A stretch of 64,000 nucleotides of DNA from Rufibacter hautae (GCF_008271695.1 NZ_VKKY01000003.1:682001-746000), one strand, 5' to 3'; counted from the first letter of the stretch, positions 9,312 through 18,513 are shown. Notes: generated by a model not told the origin, from the letters alone. Numbers and translations are program-made.

Positions 9312-10280
9312 TTATACTAATCCTTCTTTAAGTAAATCATGCAAGTGCACAAAGCCGGTGAAAGTGCCGTTCTTGGTGACAATGAGTTGCGTAATGTTTT
9401 TCTTCTGCATCGTGACTAAGGCTTCTACGGCATATTCATCACAATCGATGGTGAGCGGCGAGGGCGTCATGATATCTGCGGCCGTAATCCCGGCTAGATT
9501 CTCAAAGTTGGAGAGCATGCGCCGTAGGTCCCCGTCGGTGATAATACCCGTTAAGTTACCAGAATTATCCAGAACCGCAGTAGCCCCCAAGCGTTTTGAG
9601 GAGATTTCAATGATGATCTCTTTCAGGGTAGCGGCTGTGTTCACCTGCGGCGCGGCGTTAAGCGTGTAAATATCACCCACTTTCAGGTAAAGCCTTTTGC
9701 CCAGAGCGCCGCCGGGGTGCAAGGCGCCAAAATCCTCTTTGCTGAAGTTGCGGGACTCCAACAAACATACAGCTAGCGCATCGCCCAGGGCCAGGTGCGC
9801 GGTGGTGCTGGTGGTAGGGGCCAGGTTGTTGGGGCAGGCTTCGCGCTCAATGGTGGCATTCAAGACAAAATCGGCCTGCTGGGCCAGGTAAGAGTCTACG
9901 TTAGACACCAGGGCCGCCAATTGGGTGCCTTTGCGCTTGAGCAGCGGTACCAGAACCTTAATCTCTGGGGTATTGCCGCTCTTGGAGAGGCAGATCACGA
10001 AATCATCGGCCTGGATCATGCCCAAGTCTCCGTGGATGGCATCGGCGGCGTGCATGAAAAGGGCCGGGGTGCCAGTGGAGTTCAGCGTAGCCACAATCTT
10101 GGAAGCGATGTTGGCGCTTTTGCCAATGCCCGTGACCACCACACGGCCTTTGATGGCCAGAATTGCCTCCACACAAGCCTCAAAATCCTCATTGATATAA
10201 TCAGCGAGTTTAAGGATGGCGGTGGCTTCCTCTTCCAACACTTTTTTTGCGATGCTTTTGATATTTTTCGTGATATTCAA
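9312..10280 (-). CDS. kdsD: KpsF/GutQ family arabinose-5-phosphate isomerase
   Basis: Interconverts ribulose-5-phosphate and arabinose-5-phosphate, the first step to KDO of lipopolysaccharide. The 322-residue protein has a SIS domain (about 30-175) with VVTGIGKSANIASKIVATLNSTGTPA and CLSKSGNTPE, then two CBS domains (about 200-320) including GIITDGDLRR. The frame opens with TTG at 10280; an in-frame stop lies just upstream, so no longer form exists. First gene of the kdsD-manC operon and divergent from recQ. Confidence 0.92.
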   Translation of the reverse strand: MNITKNIKSIAKKVLEEEATAILKLADYINEDFEACVEAILAIKGRVVVTGIGKSANIASKIVATLNSTGTPALFMHAADAIHGDLGMIQADDFVICLSKSGNTPEIKVLVPLLKRKGTQLAALVSNVDSYLAQQADFVLNATIEREACPNNLAPTTSTTAHLALGDALAVCLLESRNFSKEDFGALHPGGALGKRLYLKVGDIYTLNAAPQVNTAATLKEIIIEISSKRLGATAVLDNSGNLTGIITDGDLRRMLSNFENLAGITAADIMTPSPLTIDCDEYAVEALVTMQKKNITQLIVTKNGTFTGFVHLHDLLKEGLV

Positions 10281-10349
10281 GTTAGATTTGTATTAGACAA
10301 GACAACAACAGAAAGTACAAACCCTTGTTTCTCACAACAAGCATATTAC

Positions 10350-12527
10350 ATGTTAGTAAAACAAGAATCATTAAAGAACAAATTAAAGGAAGTTTTCGGC
10401 TATAGTCAATTCAGGGGCAACCAGGAGGCGATTATAGAGAACATCATGGCCGGCAAGAATACCTTTGTGATCATGCCAACCGGTGCCGGAAAGTCACTTT
10501 GCTACCAGTTGCCCGCTCTGGCCATGGAAGGCACGGCTATTGTGATTTCCCCGCTTATTGCGCTTATGAAAAACCAGGTGGACCAGTTGAACGCGTTTGG
10601 GGTGAATGCCCAGTTCCTGAACTCCACGCTCTCCAAGGCGGAGATGAACAAGGTGAAAAAGGAAACGGTGAGCGGCGAGGTGAAACTACTCTACGTAGCC
10701 CCCGAGTCTCTCACCAAAGAAGATACCCTGGATTTCCTGAAACAAGCCAAAATCGCGTTTGTAGCCATTGACGAAGCCCACTGTATCTCTGAGTGGGGCC
10801 ATGACTTCAGGCCGGAGTACCGCAAGATCAGAGGCATCATTGACAACATCGGCAACCTGCCTATCATTGCCTTGACGGCAACGGCCACGCCCAAGGTGCA
10901 GCTAGACATTCAGAAGAACCTGCAGATGGACGATGCCTCTGTGTTCAAGTCCTCTTTCAATCGTACAAATTTGTACTATGAGGTAAGACCTAAACACAAT
11001 ACCAAAAAGCAGCTTATCCAGTACATCAAAAAGCACAAAGGCAAGAGCGGAATTATCTACTGCCTGAGCCGCAAGAAGGTGGAGGAGATTGCCGAGCTGC
11101 TGCAGGTGAACGACATCAAAGCGCTGCCGTACCACGCCGGACTGGACTCCAACGTGCGCATGGCCAACCAGGACGCTTTCCTGAACGAGGACGTGGACGT
11201 GATTGTGGCTACTATTGCCTTCGGGATGGGGATTGACAAGCCCGATGTCCGGTTCGTGATCCACTATGACACGCCTAAGTCCATTGAGGGTTACTACCAG
11301 GAAACCGGCCGCGGCGGACGCGACGGTTTGGAGGGTAACTGCCTCATGTTCTACAGCTACGATGACATTGTGAAGCTGGAGAAATTCAGCAAGGACAAGC
11401 CTGTAACCGAACGCGACAATTCTAAGTTATTACTACAGGAGATGGCGTCTTACGCTGACTCCGCAGTATGCCGTCGGCGCCAGTTGTTGCATTACTTTGG
11501 CGAGCAGTATGACAAAGACTGCGGCTTCTGCGACAATTGCGTACATCCTAAAGAGAAGTTTGAGGCCGAACAGGAACTCACCTACGCTTTAAAGGCCGTG
11601 GTGCAGACAAACCAGCGTTTCAATATTGATCACCTGGTCAATGTGCTCATCGGGTTCAAAGACCAATATGTAGAAAGCTACACCCACGACCAACTGGAAG
11701 TATTTGGCGTAGGCAAAGAGCAGGAACCCCAGTTCTGGAATTCAATTATCCGGCAAGCCCTTTTGTTTGACTTTTTGGAGAAAGACATTGAAAACGTAGG
11801 AACTTTGAAAATCACAGATAAAGGTGAAGAATTCTTAGAAAGCCCGCACTCCATCAAATTCGCCAAAGACCACAACTTTGACGAGGAAGTGCAGCAGGAA
11901 GAGGAGAAAGAGGAAACTCAGGCCGCCGCCGGCCATGACGCGGTTCTCTTTGACCTGCTCAAGGCACTGCGCAAGAAGCTGGCCAAGGACATGAACCTGC
12001 CGCCTTACGTGCTCTTCCAGGACCCGTCCATCAAAGAGATGGCTACCACGTACCCTACCACCAAAGAAGACCTGGCGCACATTGCCGGGGTGGGCATGGG
12101 CAAGGTGCAGAAGTTTGGGAAGCCTTTCCTGGAACTGATCTCCAAATACGTGGAGGAGAATGACATTGTGACCGCCGCCGATGTGGTGGTGAAGACCACG
12201 GTGAACAAGTCAAAGCTCAAAATCTACGTCATTCAGCAGATAGACAAAAAGATGGACCTGGAAGAGATCGCCTCCTCCAAAGGTCTCACCATGTCTGAGC
12301 TGATTGAGGAAATTGAGCACATCTGCTACTCGGGCACCAAGCTGAACCTGGACTACTACATAGACGGGGTGCTGGACGATGACCGTCAGCAGGAGGTGAT
12401 TGACTATTTCATGAGTTCCACCACAGACAACATGGCCGTTGCCATCAAAGAACTGGGCACCGATGATTACACCGAGGATGACCTCCGCCTCATGCGGATC
12501 AAGTTCCTCTCTAAATACGCGAACTAA
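10350..12527 (+). CDS. recQ: ATP-dependent DNA helicase RecQ
   Basis: 3'-5' helicase of recombination and fork repair. The 725-residue protein has motif 0 (FRGNQEAII, about 21-29), Walker A MPTGAGKSL at 42-50, the DEAH box at 141-144, LTATATPKV, the YYQETGRGGRDG motif VI, a zinc-binding cysteine set (CRRRQ...CGFCDNC), an RQC region, and an HRDC domain with the LAHIAGVGMGKVQKFG segment. A further C-terminal helical tail is usual in Bacteroidota RecQ. The start is ATG 10350 (MLVKQESLKNKLKEVFGY); the open frame continues 185 codons upstream but there it only overlaps kdsD antisense. Confidence 0.95.
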   Translation: MLVKQESLKNKLKEVFGYSQFRGNQEAIIENIMAGKNTFVIMPTGAGKSLCYQLPALAMEGTAIVISPLIALMKNQVDQLNAFGVNAQFLNSTLSKAEMNKVKKETVSGEVKLLYVAPESLTKEDTLDFLKQAKIAFVAIDEAHCISEWGHDFRPEYRKIRGIIDNIGNLPIIALTATATPKVQLDIQKNLQMDDASVFKSSFNRTNLYYEVRPKHNTKKQLIQYIKKHKGKSGIIYCLSRKKVEEIAELLQVNDIKALPYHAGLDSNVRMANQDAFLNEDVDVIVATIAFGMGIDKPDVRFVIHYDTPKSIEGYYQETGRGGRDGLEGNCLMFYSYDDIVKLEKFSKDKPVTERDNSKLLLQEMASYADSAVCRRRQLLHYFGEQYDKDCGFCDNCVHPKEKFEAEQELTYALKAVVQTNQRFNIDHLVNVLIGFKDQYVESYTHDQLEVFGVGKEQEPQFWNSIIRQALLFDFLEKDIENVGTLKITDKGEEFLESPHSIKFAKDHNFDEEVQQEEEKEETQAAAGHDAVLFDLLKALRKKLAKDMNLPPYVLFQDPSIKEMATTYPTTKEDLAHIAGVGMGKVQKFGKPFLELISKYVEENDIVTAADVVVKTTVNKSKLKIYVIQQIDKKMDLEEIASSKGLTMSELIEEIEHICYSGTKLNLDYYIDGVLDDDRQQEVIDYFMSSTTDNMAVAIKELGTDDYTEDDLRLMRIKFLSKYAN

Positions 12528-12535
12528 GATGTAGA

Positions 12536-12573
12536 AAACAGAAAAGCAGGTGGCAATACCTGCTTTTCTGTTT
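12536..12573 (+). terminator. recQ terminator
   Basis: Stem AACAGAAAAGCAGGT / ACCTGCTTTTCTGTT with a short loop, then TTCTG; A/T-rich base. Confidence 0.75.
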
Positions 12574-12588
12574 CTGTTATGTGGCACC

Positions 12589-12624
12589 ATTTTAGTGGTG
12601 TTTTATAATAAATAGCCCTAAAAC
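12589..12624. repeat. Dispersed 36-bp palindrome, copy 4
   Basis: Between the recQ terminator and purD. Right half AGCCCTAAAAC well kept, left half ATTTTAGTGG degenerate. Confidence 0.5.
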
Positions 12625-12681
12625 GGCGGAACCGTAACTCTATACCTGCCTGAGCCGCACTCAGGCGTTAACCCTGCTTGT

Positions 12682-13986
12682 ATGAACGTACTGATAATAG
12701 GAGCGGGCGGCCGTGAGCACGCCCTGGCCTGGAAAATTAGCCAAAGCCCTTACGCTGAAAGAATCTTTGTAGCCCCGGGTAATGCGGGCACTGCCCAGAT
12801 TGCCACCAACGTAGACATCTCCATCACCGATTTTGAGGAACTGGCCAAGTTCGCCACTGATTTCAACATCATGATGCTGGTGGTTGGCCAGGAAGCGGCG
12901 CTGGTAGAAGGCATTGCAGATTATTTCGCGGAGCGGGAGTACCTGCAGCACATCCTGGTGGTAGGGCCGCGCAGAGCCGGCGCCCAGCTGGAAGGCAGCA
13001 AAGATTTTTCCAAGCAGTTTCTCCTTAAGTACGGCATCCCCACGGCCCGTTATGAGACGTTCACCGCCGAGACCTTTGACCAGGGCATTGCGTACCTGCA
13101 GAACCATCCGTACCCTGTGGTACTGAAAGCCGATGGTCTGGCCGCCGGTAAAGGTGTGGTCATTGCCCAGAACTTTGAGGAGGCTCGCGCGGCCCTGTCT
13201 GGTATGCTCCAGCAGAACCAGTTTGGCGCCGCCGGCAGCAAAGTGGTGGTAGAGGAGTTCCTGCAGGGCATTGAGCTCTCGGCGTTCATTCTCACCGATG
13301 GCAAAGAGTACGTGCTCCTGCCCGAGGCCAAAGACTACAAGCGCATAGGCGAAGGCGATGCCGGCCTCAACACCGGTGGTATGGGGGCTGTTTCTCCCGT
13401 ACCATTTGCCGATGACGCCTTCATGAACAAAGTGCGCCAGCGCGTGATTGAGCCCACCTTACAGGGTTTGCAGCAGGAAGGCATTCCGTACACCGGCTTC
13501 TTGTTCATTGGGTTGATGAACACCAACGGAGACCCGTACGTGATTGAGTACAACGTGCGCCTGGGCGACCCTGAGACCGAGGCTATCTTGCCGCGCATCA
13601 ACTCAGATTTGTTTGAGCTCTTCAAGGCGCTGCATGACCATGAACTGGGGCAGTTCCAACTGGAGATAGATCCTCGTTCCGCCACTACCATTTTTTTGGT
13701 GTCCGGCGGTTACCCCGGCGACTACGAGAAAGGAAAAGAGATCCACGGCTTGCAGACCGCGCTGCCCGAGAACACCCTCTGCTTCCACGCCGGCACCAAG
13801 CAGACCCACTCCGGGCAGATTGTCACCGATGGGGGCCGCGTGATTGCCGTAACGGCCTTGGGCCAGGACATGGAAGAAGCGCTGGAGAAAGCCAACGCCG
13901 CCGCCGAGCAGATCACCTGGGAAGGCCGCAACTACCGCCGCGACATCGGGTTTGACCTGAAGCAGTATTTAGCAGAGCGACTATAA
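12682..13986 (+). CDS. purD: Phosphoribosylamine--glycine ligase
   Basis: ATP-grasp enzyme that makes GAR, second step of purine synthesis. The 434-residue protein begins MNVLIIGAGGREHALAWKI (N domain), with APGNAGTA, the ATP-grasp core VVLKADGLAAGKGVVIA (about 149-165), the LNTGGMGAVSPVPFA loop, YNVRLGDPETEAILPRI (metal binding), and the SGGYPGDYEKG C-domain start. Length matches the monofunctional family. No other pur gene is adjacent. Confidence 0.96.
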   Translation: MNVLIIGAGGREHALAWKISQSPYAERIFVAPGNAGTAQIATNVDISITDFEELAKFATDFNIMMLVVGQEAALVEGIADYFAEREYLQHILVVGPRRAGAQLEGSKDFSKQFLLKYGIPTARYETFTAETFDQGIAYLQNHPYPVVLKADGLAAGKGVVIAQNFEEARAALSGMLQQNQFGAAGSKVVVEEFLQGIELSAFILTDGKEYVLLPEAKDYKRIGEGDAGLNTGGMGAVSPVPFADDAFMNKVRQRVIEPTLQGLQQEGIPYTGFLFIGLMNTNGDPYVIEYNVRLGDPETEAILPRINSDLFELFKALHDHELGQFQLEIDPRSATTIFLVSGGYPGDYEKGKEIHGLQTALPENTLCFHAGTKQTHSGQIVTDGGRVIAVTALGQDMEEALEKANAAAEQITWEGRNYRRDIGFDLKQYLAERL

Positions 13987-14020
13987 ACAATAGTACTTCG
14001 GCTCCGCCGATGGTTGCAGC

Positions 14021-14056
14021 GTATTGAGGCTGCTTTTTAAAAATAAGACATGAAAT
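14021..14056. repeat. Dispersed 36-bp palindrome, copy 5 (weak)
   Basis: Poorly preserved; recognised by AGGCTGCTTTTTAAAAAT and the final GAAATG, at the expected place between purD and its terminator. Confidence 0.3.
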
Positions 14057-14095
14057 GACAAAGGCCAGCCCAAGTGCTGGCCTTTGTCATTTTTT
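14055..14095 (+). terminator. purD terminator
   Basis: Stem ATGACAAAGGCCAGC / GCTGGCCTTTGTCAT, 6-nt loop, six T. Confidence 0.88.
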
Positions 14096-14165
14096 CTGGG
14101 GTACACAGAATTGATCTTTGCGGCAGATTTACGTAGAACGTGAAGCATCAACCTGTAAAGATCCC

Positions 14166-15449
14166 ATGTCTCTCCAACCTGACTATACCACCGCCGAAGA
14201 AGCGGTTAAACTGATTAAATCCGGGAACCGCGTTTTTGTGCACGGGGCCGCCATGACGCCGTTGCGCCTGGTGAATGCCGTATCGGCCCGCGGTCCTGAA
14301 CTCCGGGACGTGGAGTTCATCCATATGCACACCGAGGGGCCGGCACCTTATACTTCCGCTGAGCACGCAGGGAGTTTCAAGACCAATGCCTGCTTTGTGG
14401 GAGGCAACATCCGGCAGGCCCTCAGCCAGGGGCACGCTGATTACATTCCTATTTTCCTGAGTGAGATCTCCTTCCTGTTTCGGCGCAACATTCTGCCGCT
14501 GGACGTGGCCCTGATACAAGTGTCACCGCCCGATGGGCACGGCTACTGCACCTTGGGCTCTTCCGTGGATATTGCCTTGTCGGCGGTTGAGACCGCCAAA
14601 ATCCTGATTGCCGAGGTGAATCCCCACGTGCCGCGCTCTCACGGTGATGGGGTAGTACACATCAGTAAGATACACGCCAAGGTGTGGGTGGAAGAGCCTC
14701 TGATAGAGCACGGGGGCAAGACGCCCGGCGCAGTGGAGACCCAGATTGGCAAACTAGTGGCTGAATTGGTGGATGACGGAGCCACACTGCAAATGGGCAT
14801 CGGGGGTATTCCAGACGCGGTGCTGGCGCAACTTGGTAACCATAAAGACCTGGGTATCCATACCGAGATGTTCTCCGATGGCATTATCCCTTTGGTGGAG
14901 AAGGGAGTGATTACGGGTGCCAAAAAGAAAATCCTGAAACACAAGATTGTCTCCTGTTTCGTGAACGGCACCCAGAAGGTCTTCGATTTCCTGCATGACA
15001 ACCCAACGGTGGTATTGAAAGAGGCGGTGTATACCAATGACACGGCCATCATCCGGCAGAACAACAAAGTCACCGCCATCAACAGTGCCATTGAGGTAGA
15101 CCTGACCGGCCAAGTCTGCGCCGATTCCATTGGCATGTACCAGTTCTCAGGCGTAGGCGGGCAAATGGACTTCATCAGAGGTGCGGCGCTCTCCAAAGGC
15201 GGCAAGCCGATCATTGCCCTGCCATCTATCACGAACAAAGGCGAATCAAAGATTGTGAACGTGCTGAAAGCTGGGGCTAGCGTGACCACCACGCGTGCCC
15301 ATGTGCACTACATTGTGACTGAGTTTGGGATCGCAGATTTATACGGCAAAAACCTTCGGCAACGGGCCCAGGAACTGATCAGGATTGCGCACCCCAACCA
15401 CCAGGCAGAACTGGAGCGGCTGGCTTTTGAGCGGTTTAAGGTGCTTTAA
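14166..15449 (+). CDS. Acetyl-CoA hydrolase/transferase family protein
   Basis: CoA-transferase of the acetyl-CoA hydrolase / 4-hydroxybutyrate CoA-transferase type; it moves CoA between acyl groups or releases it. The 427-residue protein has the N-terminal half with GNRVFVHGAAMTPLRL and PLDVALIQVSPPDGHGYCTLG, and the C-terminal half with LQMGIGGIPDAVL, GLHTE-like GIHTEMFSDG, the catalytic-Glu region, GVGGQMDFIRGA and the GIADLYGK end. Both halves are present, so it is full length. The substrate cannot be told from sequence. The start ATG 14166 (MSLQPDYTTAEEAV) fits the family; upstream codons do not. Confidence 0.85.
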   Translation: MSLQPDYTTAEEAVKLIKSGNRVFVHGAAMTPLRLVNAVSARGPELRDVEFIHMHTEGPAPYTSAEHAGSFKTNACFVGGNIRQALSQGHADYIPIFLSEISFLFRRNILPLDVALIQVSPPDGHGYCTLGSSVDIALSAVETAKILIAEVNPHVPRSHGDGVVHISKIHAKVWVEEPLIEHGGKTPGAVETQIGKLVAELVDDGATLQMGIGGIPDAVLAQLGNHKDLGIHTEMFSDGIIPLVEKGVITGAKKKILKHKIVSCFVNGTQKVFDFLHDNPTVVLKEAVYTNDTAIIRQNNKVTAINSAIEVDLTGQVCADSIGMYQFSGVGGQMDFIRGAALSKGGKPIIALPSITNKGESKIVNVLKAGASVTTTRAHVHYIVTEFGIADLYGKNLRQRAQELIRIAHPNHQAELERLAFERFKVL

Positions 15450-15461
15450 TTGCTGGTTGCT

Positions 15462-15502
15462 AATTGCTGATTGCTGATCAAAACAATCAGCAATCAGCAA
15501 TT
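15462..15502. repeat. Perfect 17-bp inverted repeat made of TTGCTGA units
   Basis: Arms AATTGCTGATTGCTGAT and its exact complement, 7-nt loop, beginning 12 bp after the acetyl-CoA transferase stop. Each arm is itself a near-tandem of TTGCTGA, and further TTGCT units lie just before it (15450-15461). The exact role is unknown; a 3'-end hairpin on the mRNA is likely. Confidence 0.75.
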
Positions 15503-15514
15503 CGATGTAAATCT

Positions 15515-15550
15515 GTTTAAAGCCTGATTTCCTGAAAACACTTTTAAAAC
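15515..15550. repeat. Dispersed 36-bp palindrome, copy 6
   Basis: Left GTTTAAAGCCTG, centre ATTTCCTGAAAA, right CTTTTAAAAC; runs into the terminator stem. Confidence 0.55.
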
Positions 15551-15590
15551 AGAACGGCCTGACTTATCAAAGTCAGGCCGTTCTGTTTTA
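15547..15590. terminator. Bidirectional terminator between convergent genes
   Basis: Nineteen-bp perfect stem AAAACAGAACGGCCTGACT with 5-nt loop; A-run on one side and T-run on the other serve the acetyl-CoA transferase gene and brxA. Confidence 0.88.
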
Positions 15591-15609
15591 ATTCAAGAAC
15601 TACCGCAGA

Positions 15610-16032
15610 TTAGCAGTACTCTTCAAAGGCGCCTTGCAGGTTATCTACAATGCGGGTTAAGTCATTGCCTTCAATGTGGTGGCGCTCAATCACGTGCACC
15701 AACTCGCCATCTTTGAACAACGCGATAGAAGGAGAGGACGGAGGATACGGCAGCATGAACTCACGCACTTTGGCTACGGCTTCGGTTTCCATACCGGCGA
15801 ACACGGTTACCAGTTTAGCGGGCTTTTGGTCGCTGCTGGCTACCGCCATTTTCAGGGCTGGACGCGCTTTGGCAGCGGCGCAACCGCATACAGAGTTAAC
15901 GGCTACTAACACAGTGCCTTCTTTCTGGCTCAATACAGACTCTACTTCTTCGGGCGTCATCAGTTGCTCAAAGCCAACAGAGGTAAGATCTTCCCGGATA
16001 GGGGCGACCATATATTCAGGATACATTGCCAT
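15610..16032 (-). CDS. BrxA/BrxB family bacilliredoxin
   Basis: Thioredoxin-like protein that removes bacillithiol from proteins. The 140-residue product has the CGC active site at residues 49-51 (NSVCGCAAAKARPAL), the LVTVFAGMETEAV strand, PPSSPSIALFKDGELVHVIERHHIEG, and ends EEYC, all typical of the YphP/YqiW (DUF1094) family. Length is as expected. It implies that the organism makes bacillithiol, as many Bacteroidota do. It is convergent with the upstream plus-strand gene. Confidence 0.9.
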   Translation of the reverse strand: MAMYPEYMVAPIREDLTSVGFEQLMTPEEVESVLSQKEGTVLVAVNSVCGCAAAKARPALKMAVASSDQKPAKLVTVFAGMETEAVAKVREFMLPYPPSSPSIALFKDGELVHVIERHHIEGNDLTRIVDNLQGAFEEYC

Positions 16033-16462
16033 GGGTATGGTGATTTTAAAGGTGAAAACAGTTTCAAGCGTAAAATTACGAAATCAACCGTAAAACACCG
16101 CGGTTACCTTTCTGGTTTCCAAAAGGATACTAATTCTCTGGTCAGAAACTGTTCCTAGGGAAGCGAGGAAGCCATTTACTAGTAAGTAGCTTATTTATAC
16201 AAGTGAGTTGCAGTCAAGAGGAGAAAGGATAGGGGAGTAGTCCAATAGGTATGCAAGGCGTGGGTTTCTGGTGAGAGGAGGGGTAGGAGGGAGGCCATCT
16301 ATAATGCAGCTATGGGGAAAACTTTTGCGGTAAAGCTGTACTAGCAAATGGAGAAATGTTACCTTTGCAACGCAAAAACACCCAAGCGGGGAACTCTTTC
16401 GCTTTTTCTTCCCTTGGGGGGAAGAGCAAAAGCAGAAACCCGATTAAATTTGGGGAAGTTTC
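16033..16462. other. 430-bp intergenic region upstream of brxA and rpsT
   Basis: No credible gene. It has a purine-rich stretch at about 16217-16295 with several G runs on the plus strand, and a TACCTTTG -7-like box at 16360-16367 lacking a good -33 partner. It must hold the brxA promoter on the minus strand, but no clear consensus was found. Confidence 0.4.
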
Positions 16463-16493
16463 TTGGAATTTATCCGGTAAGCTTGTAGTTTTG
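16463..16493 (+). promoter_or_regulatory. rpsT promoter
   Basis: TTG at 16463-16465, 20-bp spacer, TAGTTTTG at 16486-16493 (fits TAnnTTTG). The leader to the ATG would be about 43 nt. Confidence 0.6.
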
Positions 16494-16542
16494 CAAACTC
16501 ATTTAGAATCAGAGTCAAAAGCATTTATCTATATTCACAACC

Positions 16543-16800
16543 ATGGCTAACCATAAGTCAGCATTAAAAAGAATCAGATCTAACAACGCGAAACGCTTGC
16601 TGAATCGCTATCAGGCGAAAACGACCCGTACCTTTGTAAAGCGTTTAAAAACCACAACCGACAAAGCCGAGGCGCAAGAGCTGTTCAAGACGGTATCTGG
16701 TATGCTGGACAAGTTGGCCAAGAAGAACGTGATCCACAAAAACAAAGCAGCCAACAACAAATCGAAATTGGCTCGTTTCGTGAATAACTTAGCTGCCTAG
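16543..16800 (+). CDS. rpsT: 30S ribosomal protein S20
   Basis: Binds 16S rRNA early in assembly of the small subunit. The 85-residue, strongly basic protein begins MANHKSALKRIRSNNAKRLLNRYQAKTTR-like, then has KNVIHKNKAANNKSKLARFVNNLAA; sequence and size are standard for S20. Single-gene transcription unit with its own promoter and terminator. Confidence 0.96.
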   Translation: MANHKSALKRIRSNNAKRLLNRYQAKTTRTFVKRLKTTTDKAEAQELFKTVSGMLDKLAKKNVIHKNKAANNKSKLARFVNNLAA

Positions 16801-16836
16801 TCTTTTAGGTAGTATTTATAATCTTGGGTATTATCA

Positions 16837-16865
16837 AAAAGCCTTGCTAGCCGCAAGGCTTTTTG
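16837..16865 (+). terminator. rpsT terminator
   Basis: Stem AAAAGCCTTGC / GCAAGGCTTTT, 5-nt loop, T run. Confidence 0.88.
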
Positions 16866-16882
16866 TGTTGTAGGTGCTTGCC

Positions 16883-16918
16883 GTTTAAAGCCTCCTTTTG
16901 GAATTCAGAGCCTTAAAC
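16883..16918. repeat. Dispersed 36-bp palindrome, copy 7
   Basis: GTTTAAAGCC left, AGAGCCTTAAAC right, exactly 36 bp, between the convergent rpsT and pyk terminators. Confidence 0.6.
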
Positions 16919-17004
16919 ACTTTGCCTGATTATAGAAGCATCATCGCTTTGAAGTAGGTCAGCTAGACCTAACCCGGGGCATCTATTCTAAAGCAGCCTA
17001 AAAG

Positions 17005-17042
17005 AAGAAGGCCAGTCTCTGCAACGAGACTGGCCTTCTTTT
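17005..17042 (-). terminator. pyk terminator
   Basis: Stem AAGAAGGCCAGTCTC / GAGACTGGCCTTCTT with 6-nt loop. Confidence 0.88.
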
Positions 17043-17079
17043 ATAGCGGTCTGGATATGGAATCCAGTTCCAAGGGTTC

Positions 17080-18510
17080 TTAGTGAACCACGCTCAATTT
17101 GATCATATTGGCGCGTTTCTTCTCCATTACCGGCATGGAGCCGATGTTGATGAAGATATCGCCGGTCTCCAGGTGGCCTTCTTTCACCAGAATCTCTTTC
17201 AGGTCAGCGATGGTCTCATCGGTAGACACAAACCGGTCGTAGTAATAGCCTCTGATGCCCCAAACCAGGTTCAAGGTATTCAACAACACGCGGTTGTCTG
17301 TGAAGACGAAGATGTTGGCTTTTGGGCGGTGCTTGGCCAATTGAATGGCGGTGTACCCAGACTTAGTAAGGCAGATGAGTGCGCGGGCGTCTGTGTCGCG
17401 GGCCAGGGTTACGGCACTTGCTACCACAGTATCGTTGTAGAAAGTAGGAGCTTGTCTGTTGAATACAAAGTTGCGGTGATACACAGCGGCCTGCGACTCT
17501 ACAGACTTGATGGTGTTGTTCATGCTCCGGATAGTTTCCAGCGGATACGCACCGGCAGCGGTCTCGGCGCTCAGCATCAGTGTATCAGCACCGTCCATTA
17601 CGGCATTGGCCACGTCATTGGTCTCAGCACGGGTAGGGCGAGGGTTGGTGATCATGCTTTCCATCATCTGGGTAGCCACAATCACGGGTTTGCCCAGTTT
17701 GTTGCATTTCTCCACAATCATTTTCTGCAGCATAGGAACGCCTTCCATTCCTACTTCCACCCCAAGGTCACCACGGGCTACCATGATGGCATCGGTGGCC
17801 TCAATGATAGAGTCAATATTGCGGATGGCCTCTGGTTTTTCAATCTTGGCTACCACCTTGGCGTCTTTGCCACGCTCCGCGATGATGCTCTTGATCTCAT
17901 GAATGTCTTCTACCTTTCTTACAAAGGAAAGCGCTACCCACTCCACATCATTGTCTAACCCGAAGTGCAGGTCCTGAAGATCTTTCTCGGTGAGGGAAGG
18001 GGCGGTGACCACGGTGTCGGGCAGGTTCATGCCTTTGCGGGGTTTCACCACGCCGCCATATACCACTTCGGTGATGACCTCATTCACACCGTCGGTGCTC
18101 AAAACGCGCACTTCCAGTTTACCGTCGTCAATCAAGATAGCATCACCGGGGCGCACGTCCTGGGCCAGGCGGGCGTAGCTATGCGACAACTTCTGGGAGT
18201 TACCCATGGATTTGTCATAGACAAAAGTCAGTTGCTGGCCTTCCACAATCTCAATGGCGCCGTCCTGCACATCATTGATCCTGATCTTGGGGCCCTGCAA
18301 ATCTTGCAGCAAGCATATATTGAAGCCTTCGGCAGCGTTAATGGCGCGTACGTGTTCAATCACCTTCAGGTGTTCGTGGTGAGCGCCATGAGAGAAATTA
18401 AGACGGAAAACATCTACCCCTTCCTGAATCAGGGCGCGAAGGCGCTCAGGGGTGTTGCTGGCGGGGCCAACGGTTGCAATAATCTTGGTGTTGTTGAAGG
18501 GAATAGCCAT
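17080..18510 (-). CDS. pyk: Pyruvate kinase
   Basis: Last step of glycolysis: phosphoenolpyruvate plus ADP to pyruvate plus ATP. The 476-residue protein has the start KIIATVGPASNTPERLRALI, FRLNFSHGAHHEH, DLQGPKIRI, the active-site segment KIEKPEAIRNIDSI with the catalytic Lys, MVARGDLGVEVG, MLSAETAAGAYPLE, and the C-terminal allosteric domain with LICLTKSGYTA. No extra C-terminal phosphohistidine domain. Its start is 3 bp after the stop of the IPExxxVDY gene, so the two are co-transcribed. Confidence 0.96.
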   Translation of the reverse strand: MAIPFNNTKIIATVGPASNTPERLRALIQEGVDVFRLNFSHGAHHEHLKVIEHVRAINAAEGFNICLLQDLQGPKIRINDVQDGAIEIVEGQQLTFVYDKSMGNSQKLSHSYARLAQDVRPGDAILIDDGKLEVRVLSTDGVNEVITEVVYGGVVKPRKGMNLPDTVVTAPSLTEKDLQDLHFGLDNDVEWVALSFVRKVEDIHEIKSIIAERGKDAKVVAKIEKPEAIRNIDSIIEATDAIMVARGDLGVEVGMEGVPMLQKMIVEKCNKLGKPVIVATQMMESMITNPRPTRAETNDVANAVMDGADTLMLSAETAAGAYPLETIRSMNNTIKSVESQAAVYHRNFVFNRQAPTFYNDTVVASAVTLARDTDARALICLTKSGYTAIQLAKHRPKANIFVFTDNRVLLNTLNLVWGIRGYYYDRFVSTDETIADLKEILVKEGHLETGDIFINIGSMPVMEKKRANMIKLSVVH

Positions 18511-18513
18511 GCG

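Noticed and set aside
8246-9331. Long plus-strand open frame of 361 codons
   Set aside because: Lies fully antisense to manC and shows no domain; a codon-bias shadow.
9795-10349. 185-codon upstream extension of the recQ reading frame
   Set aside because: It is antisense to kdsD, has no helicase similarity, and RecQ begins naturally at 10350.
16217-16295. G-run-rich stretch as a possible G-quadruplex
   Set aside because: Runs are mostly of two or three G with uneven spacing; not convincing.
16356-16550. Small frame just before rpsT
   Set aside because: It overlaps the rpsT promoter and start codon and has no recognisable product.
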